Below, piece by piece: positions 10,319 through 23,066 of a stretch of 64,000 nt of DNA (position 1 is the stretch's first letter; every line of letters starts with the position of its first letter). The stretch is from Siphlonurus alternatus (lineage: Eukaryota > Arthropoda > Insecta > Ephemeroptera > Siphlonuridae): assembly GCA_949825025.1 (NCBI GenBank), contig OX463787.1:1302001-1366000 (forward strand), written 5' to 3'. A model generated the notes under the pieces. The model saw only the letters and a list, made by a program, of their open reading frames with translations, was not told the origin of the DNA and searched no databases. The position numbers and the translations under genes are program-made.

Positions 10319-11185
10319 TGCTTTTTGGGTCATGTAATGATCAAAAAGTAATTAAAACATATTATAAAAAAATTAATATTTTACAAAATCAATTCAACAT
10401 AATTTTATTTATTTTATATTAAAGTTTCTTGAGTGCATTTTTTTAATCACATGTAATAAATTATTGATTCACAAAATGTTGAATACGTTTACATTAATAT
10501 TGTAATAAAAGTAAATGAAAATGGCAATGTAGAACTTTCAGGTCCATGTCATGATTCATTTAAGTCAAAGAAACAACCTTAAATTGTTTGATAATGACCC
10601 TAGCTACATTAATTGTTCCTTAATGTTTAGACTCTTTAAAGGTATTTCATTCAAATATTAATATGTGAGAACACTTGAAAAATTATTTAATAGTATATTT
10701 TATGAATTTCTTATTACTTTTTATTTTTTACGTTGAACAGTTACAGTATGTTATGATACACTGCCTATATATTATTATATTTGCTTCGTAAATTCTATTA
10801 ATATAGCCAAGAAGTTAATTAATAAACAATACAAAATTAAAATTACATTTGTAAAATAATTTAACACTTTGATCAATAATAAGCTATTCAAAAAATAGCC
10901 TCAAAACAGAAAACAATAAAATTTTCATTTAATAAACGCCTGTATGTAGGCAACTTTTTCAGCTTCAAAGTAATGCTTAAAAAAGAGTCGTCTACTCAAC
11001 AGGGGATAGTAAAAATTTTGGAACGTTTTTCTAAGTTTATACTATATATACCATGTATTTGCATAGAATGTTGCCAGTATAGTCTTTAAGATGTATTGTT
11101 ATAATTAATTATTAATACAGGAAGGGACATTAAAATTTGCTGGAATAAAATAAAAGAAATTGTTGTGCTGGTAGACTCAAATAAC

Positions 11186-11522
11186 TTAACGATGAATCTC
11201 AGTTACTGCTGGAGTCAAAGAATATTTTCCTGCAAACGAATCGAATGAAATAAATTTTAAAAAATCGAGAATGTTCTAAAACTTAATCGCTTATGGTTTG
11301 AGCAAATTCAGTCTTGCAGTTTTCTTACAACAGCTCCATTTCCGGTTTTCGTCCATAAGGCCAATGTTAAACTTCTACCTCAGTTTTCACAAAACTGATA
11401 AGACAGATTCGCTTCAAAATTTGTATACCACCTATTGATGGTGAGTTCTAAGTCCCCTGCAAGTTTTGTTGCATTCAGGTGGTACGATTACGAGATCTCA
11501 ACCTACTGAGATTCATCGTTAA
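11186..11522 (+). mobile_element. Family F element, copy 1
   Basis: The terminal inverted repeats are TTAACGATGAATCTCAGT and CTGAGATTCATCGTTAA; the element is 337 bases including both TTAA ends. Internal landmarks are GCTCCATTTCCGGTTTTCGT and AGACAGATTCGCTTCAAAAT. Copies of the same length or close to it lie at 30948-31284 and 27918-28250. TTAA at both ends may be a target duplication, but target and terminal repeat cannot be separated by eye. Confidence 0.8.
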
Positions 11523-11742
11523 TAGAAATTAATAATTTGTCTTGTAATAAAGGATGAAATGTTAATTGAAATATTTAATAAATTTTAAAGAAAAAAACGG
11601 TGGAGTTTTATTATATTTTCCAGCCTTGAACTTATTTTTTACAAGGACACACATAGAGCAAAGGCCCTTGATTTCTAAATTTTCTTTTGTCATTTTAAGT
11701 ATCATCACAGCATAATACAAAAATAGGTTTAGATGACCCTAG

Positions 11743-11954
11743 TTGAAAAATTACGTCTTCAACTCATCCTTTACACGTCTAAACCTAATCTTTTTACCTC
11801 TGAAACACATGTTATTTCATCTTCGCTCAAAGTGAGGATGAAATGAAGACAATATTTCTAACATTTTATGCTCAAGAAGAGGAAAGAAGACGTAATCTCG
11901 TTTTTTTTCCCTCTTTTTCCTTCTAAAATGATACAAAATAAGAGAACATTAACT

Positions 11955-11965
<11 letters not shown>
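11743..11965 (+). mobile_element. Family G element
   Basis: Starts TAGTTGAAAAATTACGTCTT and carries CAACTCATCCTTTACACGTC, CACATGTTATTTCATCTTCG, CTCAAAGTGAGGATGAAATG and ATGCTCAAGAAGAGG. Its 3' end is replaced by a CT run. Other copies: 28458, 32735, 41108, 43249, 51078, 59265; inverted 26058, 47798 and 59575. Confidence 0.7.
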
Positions 11966-11989
<24 letters not shown>

Positions 11990-12281
11990 CTGCCTGTCTC
12001 TCATGTATACATAAATTATAATAACTCAAAATTACACCCCCCAAAAATTAAAATAAAAACAACAATTAAAAATCTAAAAAATTAGCAAAGATAAGGTTTT
12101 ATTAATTTTAAATTCACTCTGGAAGGAACCGGAAGTGAAGAATTTCTGGTCTTCTCATTCGTATTTCAACGTTGTGTTTGAAAACAGAGGTCAGTACTTT
12201 CACTTCGAACTTGTCTGCCAAATTTCAAAACTTAATACCGACAAAAATTCCACTAAATTCCACACTTCCGGAGAAAACTTG

Positions 12282-12377
12282 AAGTTAATTAGAGTGTAAT
12301 AGATGGCAGCACTTGATGATGTCACACGTAAGTTAATTAGAGTGTAATAGATGGCAGCACTTGATGACGTCACACGT
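12282..12377. repeat. Tandem duplication of 48 bases
   Basis: AAGTTAATTAGAGTGTAATA followed by GATGGCAGCACTTGATGA occurs at 12282 and again at 12330, with one difference (GATGTCACA against GACGTCACA). The tail CTTGATGACGTCACACGTC recurs at about 23297. Confidence 0.85.
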
Positions 12378-12648
12378 CACGTAATCCACATTCTCCAGAA
12401 GGTGACATTCTCAATATTGTCAAACAGCTTTTACTTTGTATATCACCGTGATTTATTTATATCTCAATGTACTGAGTTGTCGTAGCAAAATGTTGGGGGA
12501 CTTAGGCAAGGTTTATTAATAATTTAGTAGCGTTAAAATAAATTTAATAAAATATTTATGTTTTCAAAGGTAATGAATGGTTGGTAAAAATATTCTTTAT
12601 TAACATTTTTAATGATTTGTTAAAAATAATCCATGTTCATTATTTTAA

Positions 12649-12987
12649 TGGACAACATGACATATGAAAAAAATTTATTGCAGAAATGAATAGAGGGCAC
12701 CAAATTATGCTACTCTGAATTTTTTCAGATTTTTTTGAGACCCGGAACTATTTTTAAATAATTATTGAAAGTACTGTGATTTCAGTTGGCACCTCTGAAT
12801 TCTTAATAAAAAGGATAGAGACTGGACGCCTATTGACGCCTCCAAGGGACGTGGCCGCACTTTCAATAATTATTTAAAAATAGTTCTGGGTTTCAAAAAA
12901 ATCTGAAAAAATTCAGAGTAGCATAATTTGGTACCCTCTATTCATTTCTGCAATAAAAAATTTTCATGTATGTTGTCCATTTTTTAG
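12649..12987. mobile_element. Family C variant with different outer ends
   Basis: The interior is family C (TTATTGCAGAAATGAATAGA, TTTTTCAGATTTTTTTGAG, AATTATTGAAAGT and inverse copies), but the outer ends are GGACAACATGACATATGAAA and TTTTCATGTATGTTGTCC rather than GGAGTATTGTCCTC. It is therefore a subfamily, or a family C element that captured new ends. Confidence 0.7.
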
Positions 12988-13043
12988 CACCATAATATAT
13001 TAAATTCAATGTTATAAATTACATAAATTTTTTTTTTCATATT

Positions 13044-13233
13044 GGGGGGCATTCACAAAGCACTTTAACCCCCACTTCAGCCTCGATTTTTATCTCTGGT
13101 GCTAAACATGGTGCTAAACATGGTGCTAAACCAGGGGCTAACCATGTTAAACTTCTAGTTTAGCACCCTGGTTTAGCACCAGGGATAAAAATTGAGGCTA
13201 AAGTGAGGGTTAAAAAGCTTTGTGAATGCCCCT
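13044..13233. mobile_element. Family E foldback MITE, copy 1
   Basis: GGGGGGCATTCACAAAGCAC at the left is answered by GCTTTGTGAATGCCCC at the right. The interior is itself palindromic with GGTGCTAAACATGG repeats and TTTAGCACC inverse copies. The second copy is 17867-18032. Confidence 0.8.
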
Positions 13234-13288
13234 CATTGTGTTCTTTATGCAATTTAAAATCCAAGATAACAAACATATCTACTGAAGG

Positions 13289-14123
13289 GTATTATAATTC
13301 CCGCTTGCGCCCAGGGAAACCCTACCCCGTTTCGGCACTACCAACAGCGCTCCTAGCGGGAATTTTGAGAAGCTTCTTTAAAAACAATTTGCCGCGTTTT
13401 CTGACAGTTCTTCGTGCTGTAAGAATTTTTTTCCTGGAATATTTATAGACTAATGATGAAAAAAAAATAATAATAATAAATAAACTAAAGAAAAATAAAA
13501 GATAAGTTGACATAAATTCACATTTTAAATTTTTATCCAAGTAAATAAACGATCTACTATTGTCTTTCTTGAGAGAGAAGACTAAATATTATAATAATAT
13601 CATATTTTTTTTTTTTTACTTTTCTGAAGTATAGATGATGTTATTTGCTAAATAATGCTCAGAATTATTCATTTCATAGTGTAATAATGTAATAATAATT
13701 AATATGCTGAAAATATTAAAGATAAACGAAAAGCGTCAGGGTGAAAAAACTTTGTACGTGTTTGTATAAAGTGACAGAATTTCGAGTTAATTGTCATAAT
13801 ATACAAATTGTACTGCATGTCGTATATTATACACAGTGGCCATGCAATTATATTATAATATATTCGGTTTATAAAATCGAGTCTCCAAAGATCTTCGTTT
13901 TCTCAGTGACGTGAACCATGTGCGTGTAAATTGTACATGTTGCATGGACCAACCAAGTTAAATGCAAAGTAATTAATATACTGTGATTAAAATATATGTG
14001 TAATATTATAATTATAATATGCATACATATTATTTCTTTAAATAAAACATAATACTTGTGAACATATAATATTCAATACAATGATCAATGATCGTTCCAA
14101 ATAATTTAATTGAAAACAACATC

Positions 14124-14166
<43 letters not shown>

Positions 14167-15499
14167 TATTATTATATATATTTAATATATAATAATATAT
14201 AAATAATAACTTAATTCAACACCAATTTACTCATTTGCTTACACCTTTTAAAAGCCTTTTATTACGCGTATTTTTATACTTATTTTGTTGTGGCTTTGAA
14301 TTTTATAAATTTTATATTATATAATATGAACATTATTGCACTTACGACTTTTGGAGAGCTAGAGAGCTCAATGCATTGTATACACACACAAGCACACATA
14401 TTATATATATATATATATATAATATGTGTGCTTGTGTGTGTATACAATGCATTGAGCTCTCTAGCTCTCCAAAAGTCGTAAGTGCAATAATGTTCATATT
14501 ATATAATATAAAATTTATAAAATTCAAAGCCACAACAAAATAAGTATAAAAATACGCGTAATAAAAGGCTTTTAAAAGATGTAAGCAAATGAGTAAATTG
14601 GTGTTGAATTAAGTTATTATTTATATATTATTATATATTAAATATATATAATAATATATATGTATATATATATATACGATGTTGTTTTCAATTAAATTAT
14701 TTGGAACGATCATTGATCATTATATTGAATATTATATGTTCACAAGTATTATGTTTTATTTAAAGAAATAATATGTATGCATATTATAATTATAATATTA
14801 CACATATATTTTAATCACAGTATATTAATTACTTTGCATTTAACTTGGTTGGTCCATGCAACATGTACAATTTACACGCACATGGTTCACGTCACTGAGA
14901 AAACGAAGATCTTTGGAGACTCGATTTTATAAACCGTATATATTATAATATAATTGCATGGCCACTGTGTATAATATACGACATGCAGTACAATTTGTAT
15001 ATTATGACAATTAACTCGAAATTCTGTCACTTTATACAAACACGTACAAAGTTTTTTCACCCTGACGCTTTTCGTTTATCTTTAATATTTTCAGCATATT
15101 AATTATTATTACATTATTACACTATGAAATGAATAATTCTGAGCATTATTTAGCAAATAACATCATCTATACTTCAGAAAAGTAAAAAAAAAAAATATGA
15201 TATTATTATAATATTTAGTCTTCTCTCTCAAGAAAGACAATAGTAGATCGTTTATTTACTTGGATAAAAATTTAAAATGTGAATTTATGTCAACTTATCT
15301 TTTATTTTTCTTTAGTTTATTTATTATTATTATTTTTTTTTCATCATTAGTCTATAAATATTCCAGGAAAAAAATTCTTACAGCACGAAGAACTGTCAGA
15401 AAACGCGGCAAATTGTTTTTAAAGAAGCTTCTCAAAATTCCCGCTAGGAGCGCTGTTGGTAGTGCCGAAACGGGGTAGGGTTTCCCTGGGCGCAAACGG
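13289..15499. repeat. 2.2 kb near-perfect palindrome
   Basis: Two arms of about 1.1 kb are inverted copies meeting in a TA run at about 14400-14420. Left landmarks TGCGCCCAGGGAAACCCTAC (13309), AGCGCTCCTAGCGGGAATTT and ACACACACAAGCACACATAT reappear as reverse complements on the right (GTAGGGTTTCCCTGGGCGCA at 15475). The same 72-codon frame occurs at 13322-13540 (minus) and 15260-15478 (plus), and a 63-codon one at 14290-14481 (plus) and 14342-14533 (minus), which shows how close the arms are. The only clear length difference, 23 bases, is in a TA run (14125-14160 against 14660-14677). The arms contain no recognisable gene. It may be a long-armed foldback transposon or an inverted duplication. 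Confidence 0.92.
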
Positions 15500-17095
15500 T
15501 AATTATATTAAATTAATTAAAAATTGCAAAATCAAATAAAAATATAGTTATGAATATATAATATACGAGTACAAGAAGTACGAATATTTAAACAGCAATA
15601 ATTATTTTTAGTATATTTAAATAATATTTAAAGAGTTTTTATTTCTAAAGAATATATATAAAGTTGATGACTTTATTAATAAATAAACAATTACCTTTCT
15701 GATTATTAACAGAGATCTTATAGTGTACACTATAAGATCTCTGTTATTATATATGTATTGTTTATTATAATGTTGACTTGTCTATATTGGTATAAGATGA
15801 ATAAAATTCTTATTTCTTAACACATAAATTGCATAATTATAATCTCAATTTTACTATAACTTATTATCATTAAACTCTAAAATGAAACTTCAACCACTCA
15901 AATAATGAATAAAAAACTGCTGCAATTTAATGTCATTATACTGTACCGCCAGTGTGACAATTTTAATTATTCGTATCGATTTTTTTTTTCAACCTTCATA
16001 ATATTTATATAGAATCCCTAATCTGTTTTTAATTAATTTGTTATGACATTTTAAAATAACATTAAATTATATAAATCCTTTAATAATCCTAATAACCTTG
16101 AAATTCAATTAATAAAAATACTTTTTTATCATAGTACTATAAAATCAATCAAAACAGTTATGTAATAATATTAATTAATTTTTTTACATGAAGATGATGC
16201 AAGATCGACTGATACATTTACCTCTTTGTACATTATAGTGAAAAAAGTTGACCTAACCTCCTTAGAAAAAGTGTCAAAGGAACCAGTTTTACTTTTTACA
16301 AGACTACACTTAAATCAATCTTAAAATTACTTCCGGAAGTGGCTTAAAACATGAGTTTTTTTACTCTTAATCATTCTAGGATTAAATTATTCACTTAATC
16401 CAAACTTTTAGAGTTAATAAAACAAAAATTTTATTATAAAATTCACTAAAAACAAGTACTTCCGGTTTAATATTTTAGAATTTTAAATTAATCGTACTAT
16501 ATAATTAGATTTTCTCTATTAAAAAGGAAAAAATATTACAGCATCTAAGATGCTCGCATTTTTTAAAAATCACTTTCACTTTTTTGTGTATAGGAACACA
16601 AAAATTTAATAAAACTACCAAATATATTCTAGAAAGTAAATATATAATCTATAATATAATAGGTTATAATTAATATACCTTTAAGCTATAATGAAGATTT
16701 CTATAGCGGAAACATAATATGTCAAAATATTTTTACGTAGAATTTGAAAATTTCTATATTACAGGTGTATTATGATATAACAGGATTTATATAATATGTC
16801 ATAATTACAAATTAAGGATTATCATAATTTTTACTTTCTTTCAACTTATGATGTAAATGTTGGGTGGATTAAACAATTAGAAAAATCCATATTAGGAATG
16901 ATATACGGAAATTAATAAATTTAATTAAAAGCTTACTTTTATAAGAAAAGGTTATATTTGATGGAGATGTTTAAATGTCAAGTATTTAATAAACTCTTCT
17001 TTTTTTATAAAATGTCTTCAAAGTTCAATGAACTATTTGAAAATTAACTTATTGGAATAAAGAAAGCTGCCGTTACGAAGTACTTTAAAACACAC
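15500..17095. other. AT-rich intergenic stretch
   Basis: No gene or known repeat is apparent except a perfect 40-base palindrome at 15707-15746 (TAACAGAGATCTTATAGTGT and its reverse complement). Confidence 0.5.
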
Positions 17096-17097
17096 AT

Positions 17098-17272
17098 TAA
17101 GGTGAATTCACATGGTGATTTTTACCATGCGACGCGAAGCGAATAATGCGGACTTGCTATAATATCCATTGGCGGCCATATTTGGCGATTTAACAAAATA
17201 GCATCGTAATTTAACGCAATATTCGTCGCCGCAATCTGGCGAATTCACTCGCCACGTATAGGATTTCAAAAG
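17098..17272. mobile_element. Family A MITE, copy lacking its right end
   Basis: AAGGTGAATTCACATGGTGA, CATGCGACGCGAAGCGAATA and TTGGCGGCCATATTTGGCGA mark the left and centre. The right end is missing and a second copy follows directly. Confidence 0.75.
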
Positions 17273-17479
17273 ATGGATTCACGTGGTGGTTTTTATCATG
17301 CGACGCAACGCGAACTTGCACTTGCTGTAACATCCATTGGCGGCCATATTTGGCGATTAAAAGAAAAAGAGCATCAAAATTAACGCGATTCCCGGCGAAT
17401 TCGCCGCCGCATACGATTTCACAGCTTTTGCGTCAAAATCGCGTCACATCGCTGTTATCGCCATGTGGATCAGCCTTTA
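17273..17479. mobile_element. Family A MITE, complete
   Basis: GATGGATTCACGTGGTGG on the left is matched by CGCCATGTGGATCAGCCTTT on the right, with GGCGGCCATATTTGGCGATT and GGCGAATTCGCCGCCGCATA inside. Arranged head to tail with the copy at 17098. Confidence 0.8.
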
Positions 17480-17866
17480 CAATTATACTTTTCGTTTATA
17501 TAAAGGTAAAAATCCGATAGATATAAGAATCATTTATTGATCAAGTGTAGTGCACGGCTGAATATATATCATACTAACGAGTGATAATAATTATAACATT
17601 TGGGAGAAAAAATAAAAGCAGACCTAAGCGAGCAATTTCCATGCAGGCTTGAAAGATTAATTTGACGAGAGGCTAAAGAGGTACCATATCAGCTCAGATA
17701 TTTTATATTGAAGTTTGGCTGCGTGGAAAGTTTCCTAGAGTTAATTAATTGTTGCATTAATAAATTTTATCGAGTTCGGTCTTCTTTTTCAAGGGGTTAT
17801 GTTGTGCATTCTCCCCCCCCCCCCCTCCGACCACGCCAAATGAAATTTTTATACAAGAGAACACAT
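17480..17866. other. Intergenic stretch
   Basis: A C run lies at about 17813-17826. No coding region, RNA gene or repeat family recognised. Confidence 0.4.
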
Positions 17867-18032
17867 GGAGGTGCATTCACAAAGCACTTTAACCCCAACT
17901 TTAGTCCCAAGTTTTATCCCTGGTGCTAAACTAGGAGCTAGACATGGTTAGCCCTTGGTTTAGCACCATGTTTAGTACCAGGGATAAAACTTGGGGCTAA
18001 AGTTGGGGTTAAAGTGCTTTGTGAATGCTCCC
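17867..18032. mobile_element. Family E foldback MITE, copy 2
   Basis: GGAGGTGCATTCACAAAGCA is answered by TGCTTTGTGAATGCTCCC. The inner arms ACTTTAACCCCAACTTTAG and CTAAAGTTGGGGTTAAAGT pair fully. The small frames over this stretch are read-through of the element. Confidence 0.85.
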
Positions 18033-21000
18033 CATGCATGGTGTATATATTATTGGGTTCGATCACGCCTGCTCCCACCTCCCCGCTCAATTAACTCCAG
18101 CTCATCAACTAATTTTAAAGGGAACTTGGTCTCAGGTGGACTGTATTGTTTATTTTTGGTGGCGAGAGAGAAAGTGACCTGCGACCTTTCATCACCTGCT
18201 GCAACTTTCTTCGACCTTTGCCAGGTTCATTTTGGACACTTTTTTAGTGAGGTGGTTTAGTTATGACATAGGATGGGGGGAGTTTCACCGTTTACAACAG
18301 AGTTGGAAATTGTTTGAATTGATAACTGCCACCGAATTTGAATACATATATACAACATTTGAAAATTAGTCAAAAAGATTTGTTTTGCATTACGAATTAC
18401 ATTTTATTTATTTTTTATGCTTTTAACATTAATTAAAACATCATTAATATTATTTATTTTATTATATTTATTCAAAAAACAGACTACAGATTAGGTAATC
18501 CGATTATAAAGAATGCAATAGATGTCTTATGTCTTACGTTCAGAAAATTTATCTAAAATGCCACTGTCCATGCAGCATATTTTGCTACTGTTCCGTTAAA
18601 AATTATATATTTTGATTATATTTTTTTATTCTTAAAATTTTTAATAGACATTTTTTTATAAATATATAATATTAAAATTAATTTTATAAAAGTACTTATG
18701 TTGTTTATTTATTTTATTATTATAGCAGTGAATATATACTGTATATATGTAAGAATAAGTTGTTGCACCATTAAAATTATTCGTTTTAAAAATCTAGTCC
18801 CAGGGAATTTTATTTACTAATATACAAGTATCAATTATTTTTGCAGCTTTTCAACTCCTGCATTTTATTAACACTGTATTATATATAATTATGTATTTAT
18901 TGATCTTCGTTACATACTCATTGTCAGATGCAATAAAAGTTTCTATTTTAACTCAAGATACATTACATAGGTGACGAAAAAAAAGAAATAATTTTCGAAC
19001 TGTGTAAAATTTTCAGATCAACACACTTTGCTTTAATTCGTAGGTAAAAGTATTTGATTGAAAGGTCCTCCCAGGTGCCAATTGTCAGGGAGATGAAGGT
19101 GGGGGCGTGAAGGTGCCACGCCCTGAGCTAGCAGCGACCTGGGAGGTAAAGAGAAAGACTTTCTCCACCTGACATTCACCAGAGTTCGAGAGCGAATATG
19201 TTACATGTTAATATTCAGACGTGGAAATATGAAATGTTACCAATATAACTTCAAGAGCGTCCCAGAGTTGAGAAAAATGTCGACCTTTAACATGACAATG
19301 TATTTAAAGATGAAATCATGCTCTGCTGGTGCAACGATTCGAAGAGAATAATTGTCTCCATTTTTTCTTATTATTATCAAATAAGATGTATTTTTAGAGG
19401 AAAAAGCAAGTCAAAAGACTAGATTTGAGCTTTATTTAATTATCTCTTTCATGGGCACTGTACAATAATATAACACATATTATGTATTCATAATAATGTG
19501 ACCTTGTTTAGGATGTTGATAGAGATTTTTTTTTAACTATATTTAATTGTATTGTAAATATTTAGCATTACAAATTTTGAATAGTTAAAAATGTTACACA
19601 GTAAAAAGTCTCCATATACTTTAAAATTTAATTACACCTAAAAGACATTAGAATATTTTTAAATTTCATTATTACTTGTTATCTATTATTACATCACAAT
19701 GTACTACAGACCTTTATTTGTTGTACTCAACTAGTTATAAAAAATTATTATTAGTATAAATGTGTCTTCATTTTTTTTTAGAGAATTAAGATTTGTTAGT
19801 CATTTGTGTCTCAAGAACATTTTTTTAGTCAACACTATTTAATTCGATCCGTTACATAAGAAATTGGGTTAACTTCTTTGTTGTTCAATATTTAAGAACT
19901 TACTTTGCCCTTATTATGATGAACAGATGAACAAAAAATTACTTGTAAAGAATGTCCATTGTTGCATTCAAATCACATTCGGGTGAAGGTCATACTCAAA
20001 GTACCGTCACAAATTTTATGTTCACTTTGTCTCGTATTGTCCTAGGAATTTGAAGCATCAAAATTTAACATGCATTGTTTGACAAGTAAGTAAATAAATT
20101 ATAAATAACATCATGACAATAAAGAAACAGGTGTGTTCAACTAAAGTATTCATTGCAAGAAATTTAATGTAAATAAATTTATAGCTGTATAAACATAAAT
20201 ACTTTTTATAATAAAATTTTTATGAATATACTCACAATGCAATGAAAAAAGTACACCGTTATAAATACATGTTGAATTTTATATAATTACAAGTATTATA
20301 ACATTGTTTAACGCACTTTCTTTGCTTGTCTTTCTTTAGTTATGCTAAATATTTATTCAATTGAATTTCTCAGTGTAAGTCAAAATTAAAAGCTTAATTG
20401 TTATTTATTAATTTGTCTAATTAGTACCCCCAATCTTTCCTTGCAAGAAAGCTGCCTTTCTTTTATATGGAGATTAAATTTTCTTGTATGAAAGAATTAC
20501 TATTATTCAAAATTGTACATCGTATATAAAAATTATAATGGGTTGTATATGTCATATTAATTTAATTTGTGGTTATATAGGGTGTATAAAAATACTATAC
20601 TTATCAAATAGGCTAAAAAGTTAACTTGTTAATATTTAAATTTTAAAACATTTTTAATATAAATTTATAATTATTATCAACTAAAGGAACATGAAATACC
20701 TGATTTGTTGATATAACATGTAGCCTATACAATAAGAGTTCACCACACCGTCATGGAGAGGGTTCAAATGCCCCCAAGTTTGCAGAGCAGCGTTAACGTT
20801 CGTGGTTAGTTGTTTTAATCATGTGAAATATTTCAATCAAACTACAAAAATATGAGGAACCTTGCCCTTCTAGTGAGAATTTTTAATAACAGCACCGTCA
20901 CAGATTATGAGTACTAAAAAGTCAACGCTGGGGAGATTTGAACTCACGACCTTCTGGTCCGCAGTCAAGCGGTACAACAAAATCGACCTTGAACTTATTA

Positions 21001-22905
21001 AGTCGTTGTAATTAGAAGATAATGAATCTCATTGTCTTCATACGAGGGTCGTAGTTATCTTGAGTGAAGCATTCAGGCCAGGGTTTGTGTTTGCATACAA
21101 ATAATTAGCTAAGTAATATGTGCATGCGTTTAAAAAATAGTACTTCATTTTTTTTTTAATCAAATAACAAATAACGTCCTATAGAGCTACAGTTTTTAAT
21201 GTTTAATATTCTGTATTACAAATAATTAATGTTAATGTATTAATTATTAATGTAATGTTAGTTATTTCATGAATAATAAATATTTTTAATTATTAAAAAT
21301 GATGATTTAATTTTTAATTTTTTTAATGATGAATGATATTATAGTGATAGTATATAAATAAAATACTAATGTGTCTGTTAAACGAGCTATCATAATAATC
21401 AATACTTCTGCAAGAAATACATCTCTGCTAAAGAAACGTCCCAATGTAATGGTTTTCACTTGACAGTATATGATTGACAATTAAAAACTAACATAATTTA
21501 CTTACACCTTGGGGCGTAAAGAACGTTATCCCTAATTTGAAGCTGCAGCTCCAATAGACAGAGAGATGCAGTTTTGTAATTTTGGGGGTGGGTAGAAGAG
21601 CAATCAGTCTATACATTTTTTTTTTTTTTTTTTGCTTCTCCACGCCTTTGATGCTGTAGTTTGTGTCACAAATAAATCAGGGGTAACATTAGTGGTGTGC
21701 TTGCTGTACCAGATTATAGCTGAGAAATAAAATATAATTATATATTGATGGAGTTAAAATTTATAGTTTTGTATTAAATTCGATATGTTGACTAATTAAC
21801 TAAAGTAATGAGAATTGTTAATGAACTTTCTATACAATGCCACTGCGTAATTAAGAAAATAAAAAAGTGATATTTAGTTAGTAGCCGTGAAAATATTATA
21901 ATACAGGTTTCAGAATGCGGTTTATAAAAAGTAGCTTAATGTTTAATAGTTTCTATTTGCTTGCAGAATTATTAGTGTGTGAAAATAAATTTATTATGCG
22001 TAAAAATTAATGTACCAATTATACTTAAATTTTTATTTTCTGATTCAAAATCAGACCTCATTTTGTTTTATTACTTTATCAATTCAAAATTGTAATTTTT
22101 AAAACAAGCTATGGCAAAATTAATTTATAGTAGAGAATTAAAAACTATGGCAACATTACTGTTCTTTTAATTCATTTAATACAGACATTAAAAAATTAAT
22201 ATTATTTTGATTTACTAAGATTTCGTTATTCCAATTTCAAAACAATTATATCATCAATACAATCTATATTAAAATACACTTAAGATATAGAGATAACGTC
22301 GATCAGCTGTTTTTTATATAGCTCCAAATTTTTTCAAAAAAAATTTCATGCAGGTAAAGATTCATATTTGTTCATAATGTTTCAATGATAACATATTTCT
22401 TACTTTCTTCACTCCCTCGCTCATTGCAAATACAAACATACATCTATTAATACCAACAGCTATCACATTTAAATATAACAGTAAATAATTGAAAGTGATT
22501 ATTCGACTTTCGCCGACATTCCTAGCCTAGGCGGTGAGAAGAAAGTTCATGCTTTGATATTTTACCTCAAATGAAGCGGCGCGTGTCAGTATTCTTTTGT
22601 CATGTTAATTTTTAATTGAGTGAGCACGTGTCTCTTATTAATTAGAAAGGAGTTTAATTGTAATTTAAATTAATAAAATGTAATAACAACATGCATGGGT
22701 TCTTTAATGCATATATTTGGATGTAATGTATAAATTTCAGTCCTATTTTTTAACTTGAGAATATTTGTAATGCAAAACGCTGTGACGTCACAGTCATGCA
22801 AATATTTAACACTCAAAAAATGCAATACATGGCTATGACATCACAGTTTTTTACTGTACTGTTTCAAATTAGAAGGTTCAAACAATCCGAACAAAAATAT
22901 AAAAA
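18033..22905. other. Long AT-rich stretch without a gene
   Basis: I find no coding exon. Minor features: a hairpin-forming GC-rich patch at about 19069-19150 (CCTCCCAGGTGCC against CGACCTGGGAGG), a tRNA-like antisense fragment at about 20930-20985 (GATTTGAACTCACGACC), an inverted partial family J copy at 21525-21680 that includes a T run, and a family H copy at about 22748-22885. Confidence 0.5.
22748..22885. mobile_element. Family H MITE carrying a TGACGTCA site
   Basis: AATGCAAAACGCTGTGACGT continues CACAGTCATGCAAATATTTA. The inverse half reads ATGGCTATGACATCACAG. The best-preserved copies are 34544-34690, 53502-53642 and 59975-60100, ending in a GTTGGAGGGTT motif. Confidence 0.6.
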
Positions 22906-22909
22906 TATT

Positions 22910-23066
22910 GGGTGCAATTCACGAAGAAGTTAGCCAGGTTTCTAACCACGTACATAGCTTAATCATGTTTAACTGTACCTGTTTTACGTGTTAAAAACCA
23001 CCTAGTTAAACGTGGTTAAGCTAAACGTGGTTAGAAACCTAGCTAACTGCTTCGTGAATCGCGCTC
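22910..23066. mobile_element. Foldback MITE related to family E
   Basis: GGGTGCAATTCACGAAGAAG and TTAGCCAGGTTTCTAACCAC are mirrored by GTGGTTAGAAACCTAGCTAA and CTGCTTCGTGAATCGCGCTC. The TTCACGAAG end resembles the family E end (ATTCACAAAGC), but the arms differ. Confidence 0.8.

Larger units (their letters stand above)
10320..13040. other. Intergenic stretch with MITEs
   Basis: No coding region supported. It holds a family F element (11186-11522), a family G element (11743-11965, ending in a CT run at 11956-11985), a 48-base tandem duplication (12282-12377) and a family C variant (12649-12987). The rest is AT-rich sequence in which I see nothing. Confidence 0.6.

Noticed and set aside
11186..11522. 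piggyBac assignment for family F because of TTAA ends
   Set aside because: The TTAA may belong to the terminal repeat itself, and the ends do not begin CCC as in piggyBac; left unclassified.
17708..18260. Two plus-strand frames of 73 and 89 codons
   Set aside because: They start or end within the family E foldback and show no splice sites or known domain.
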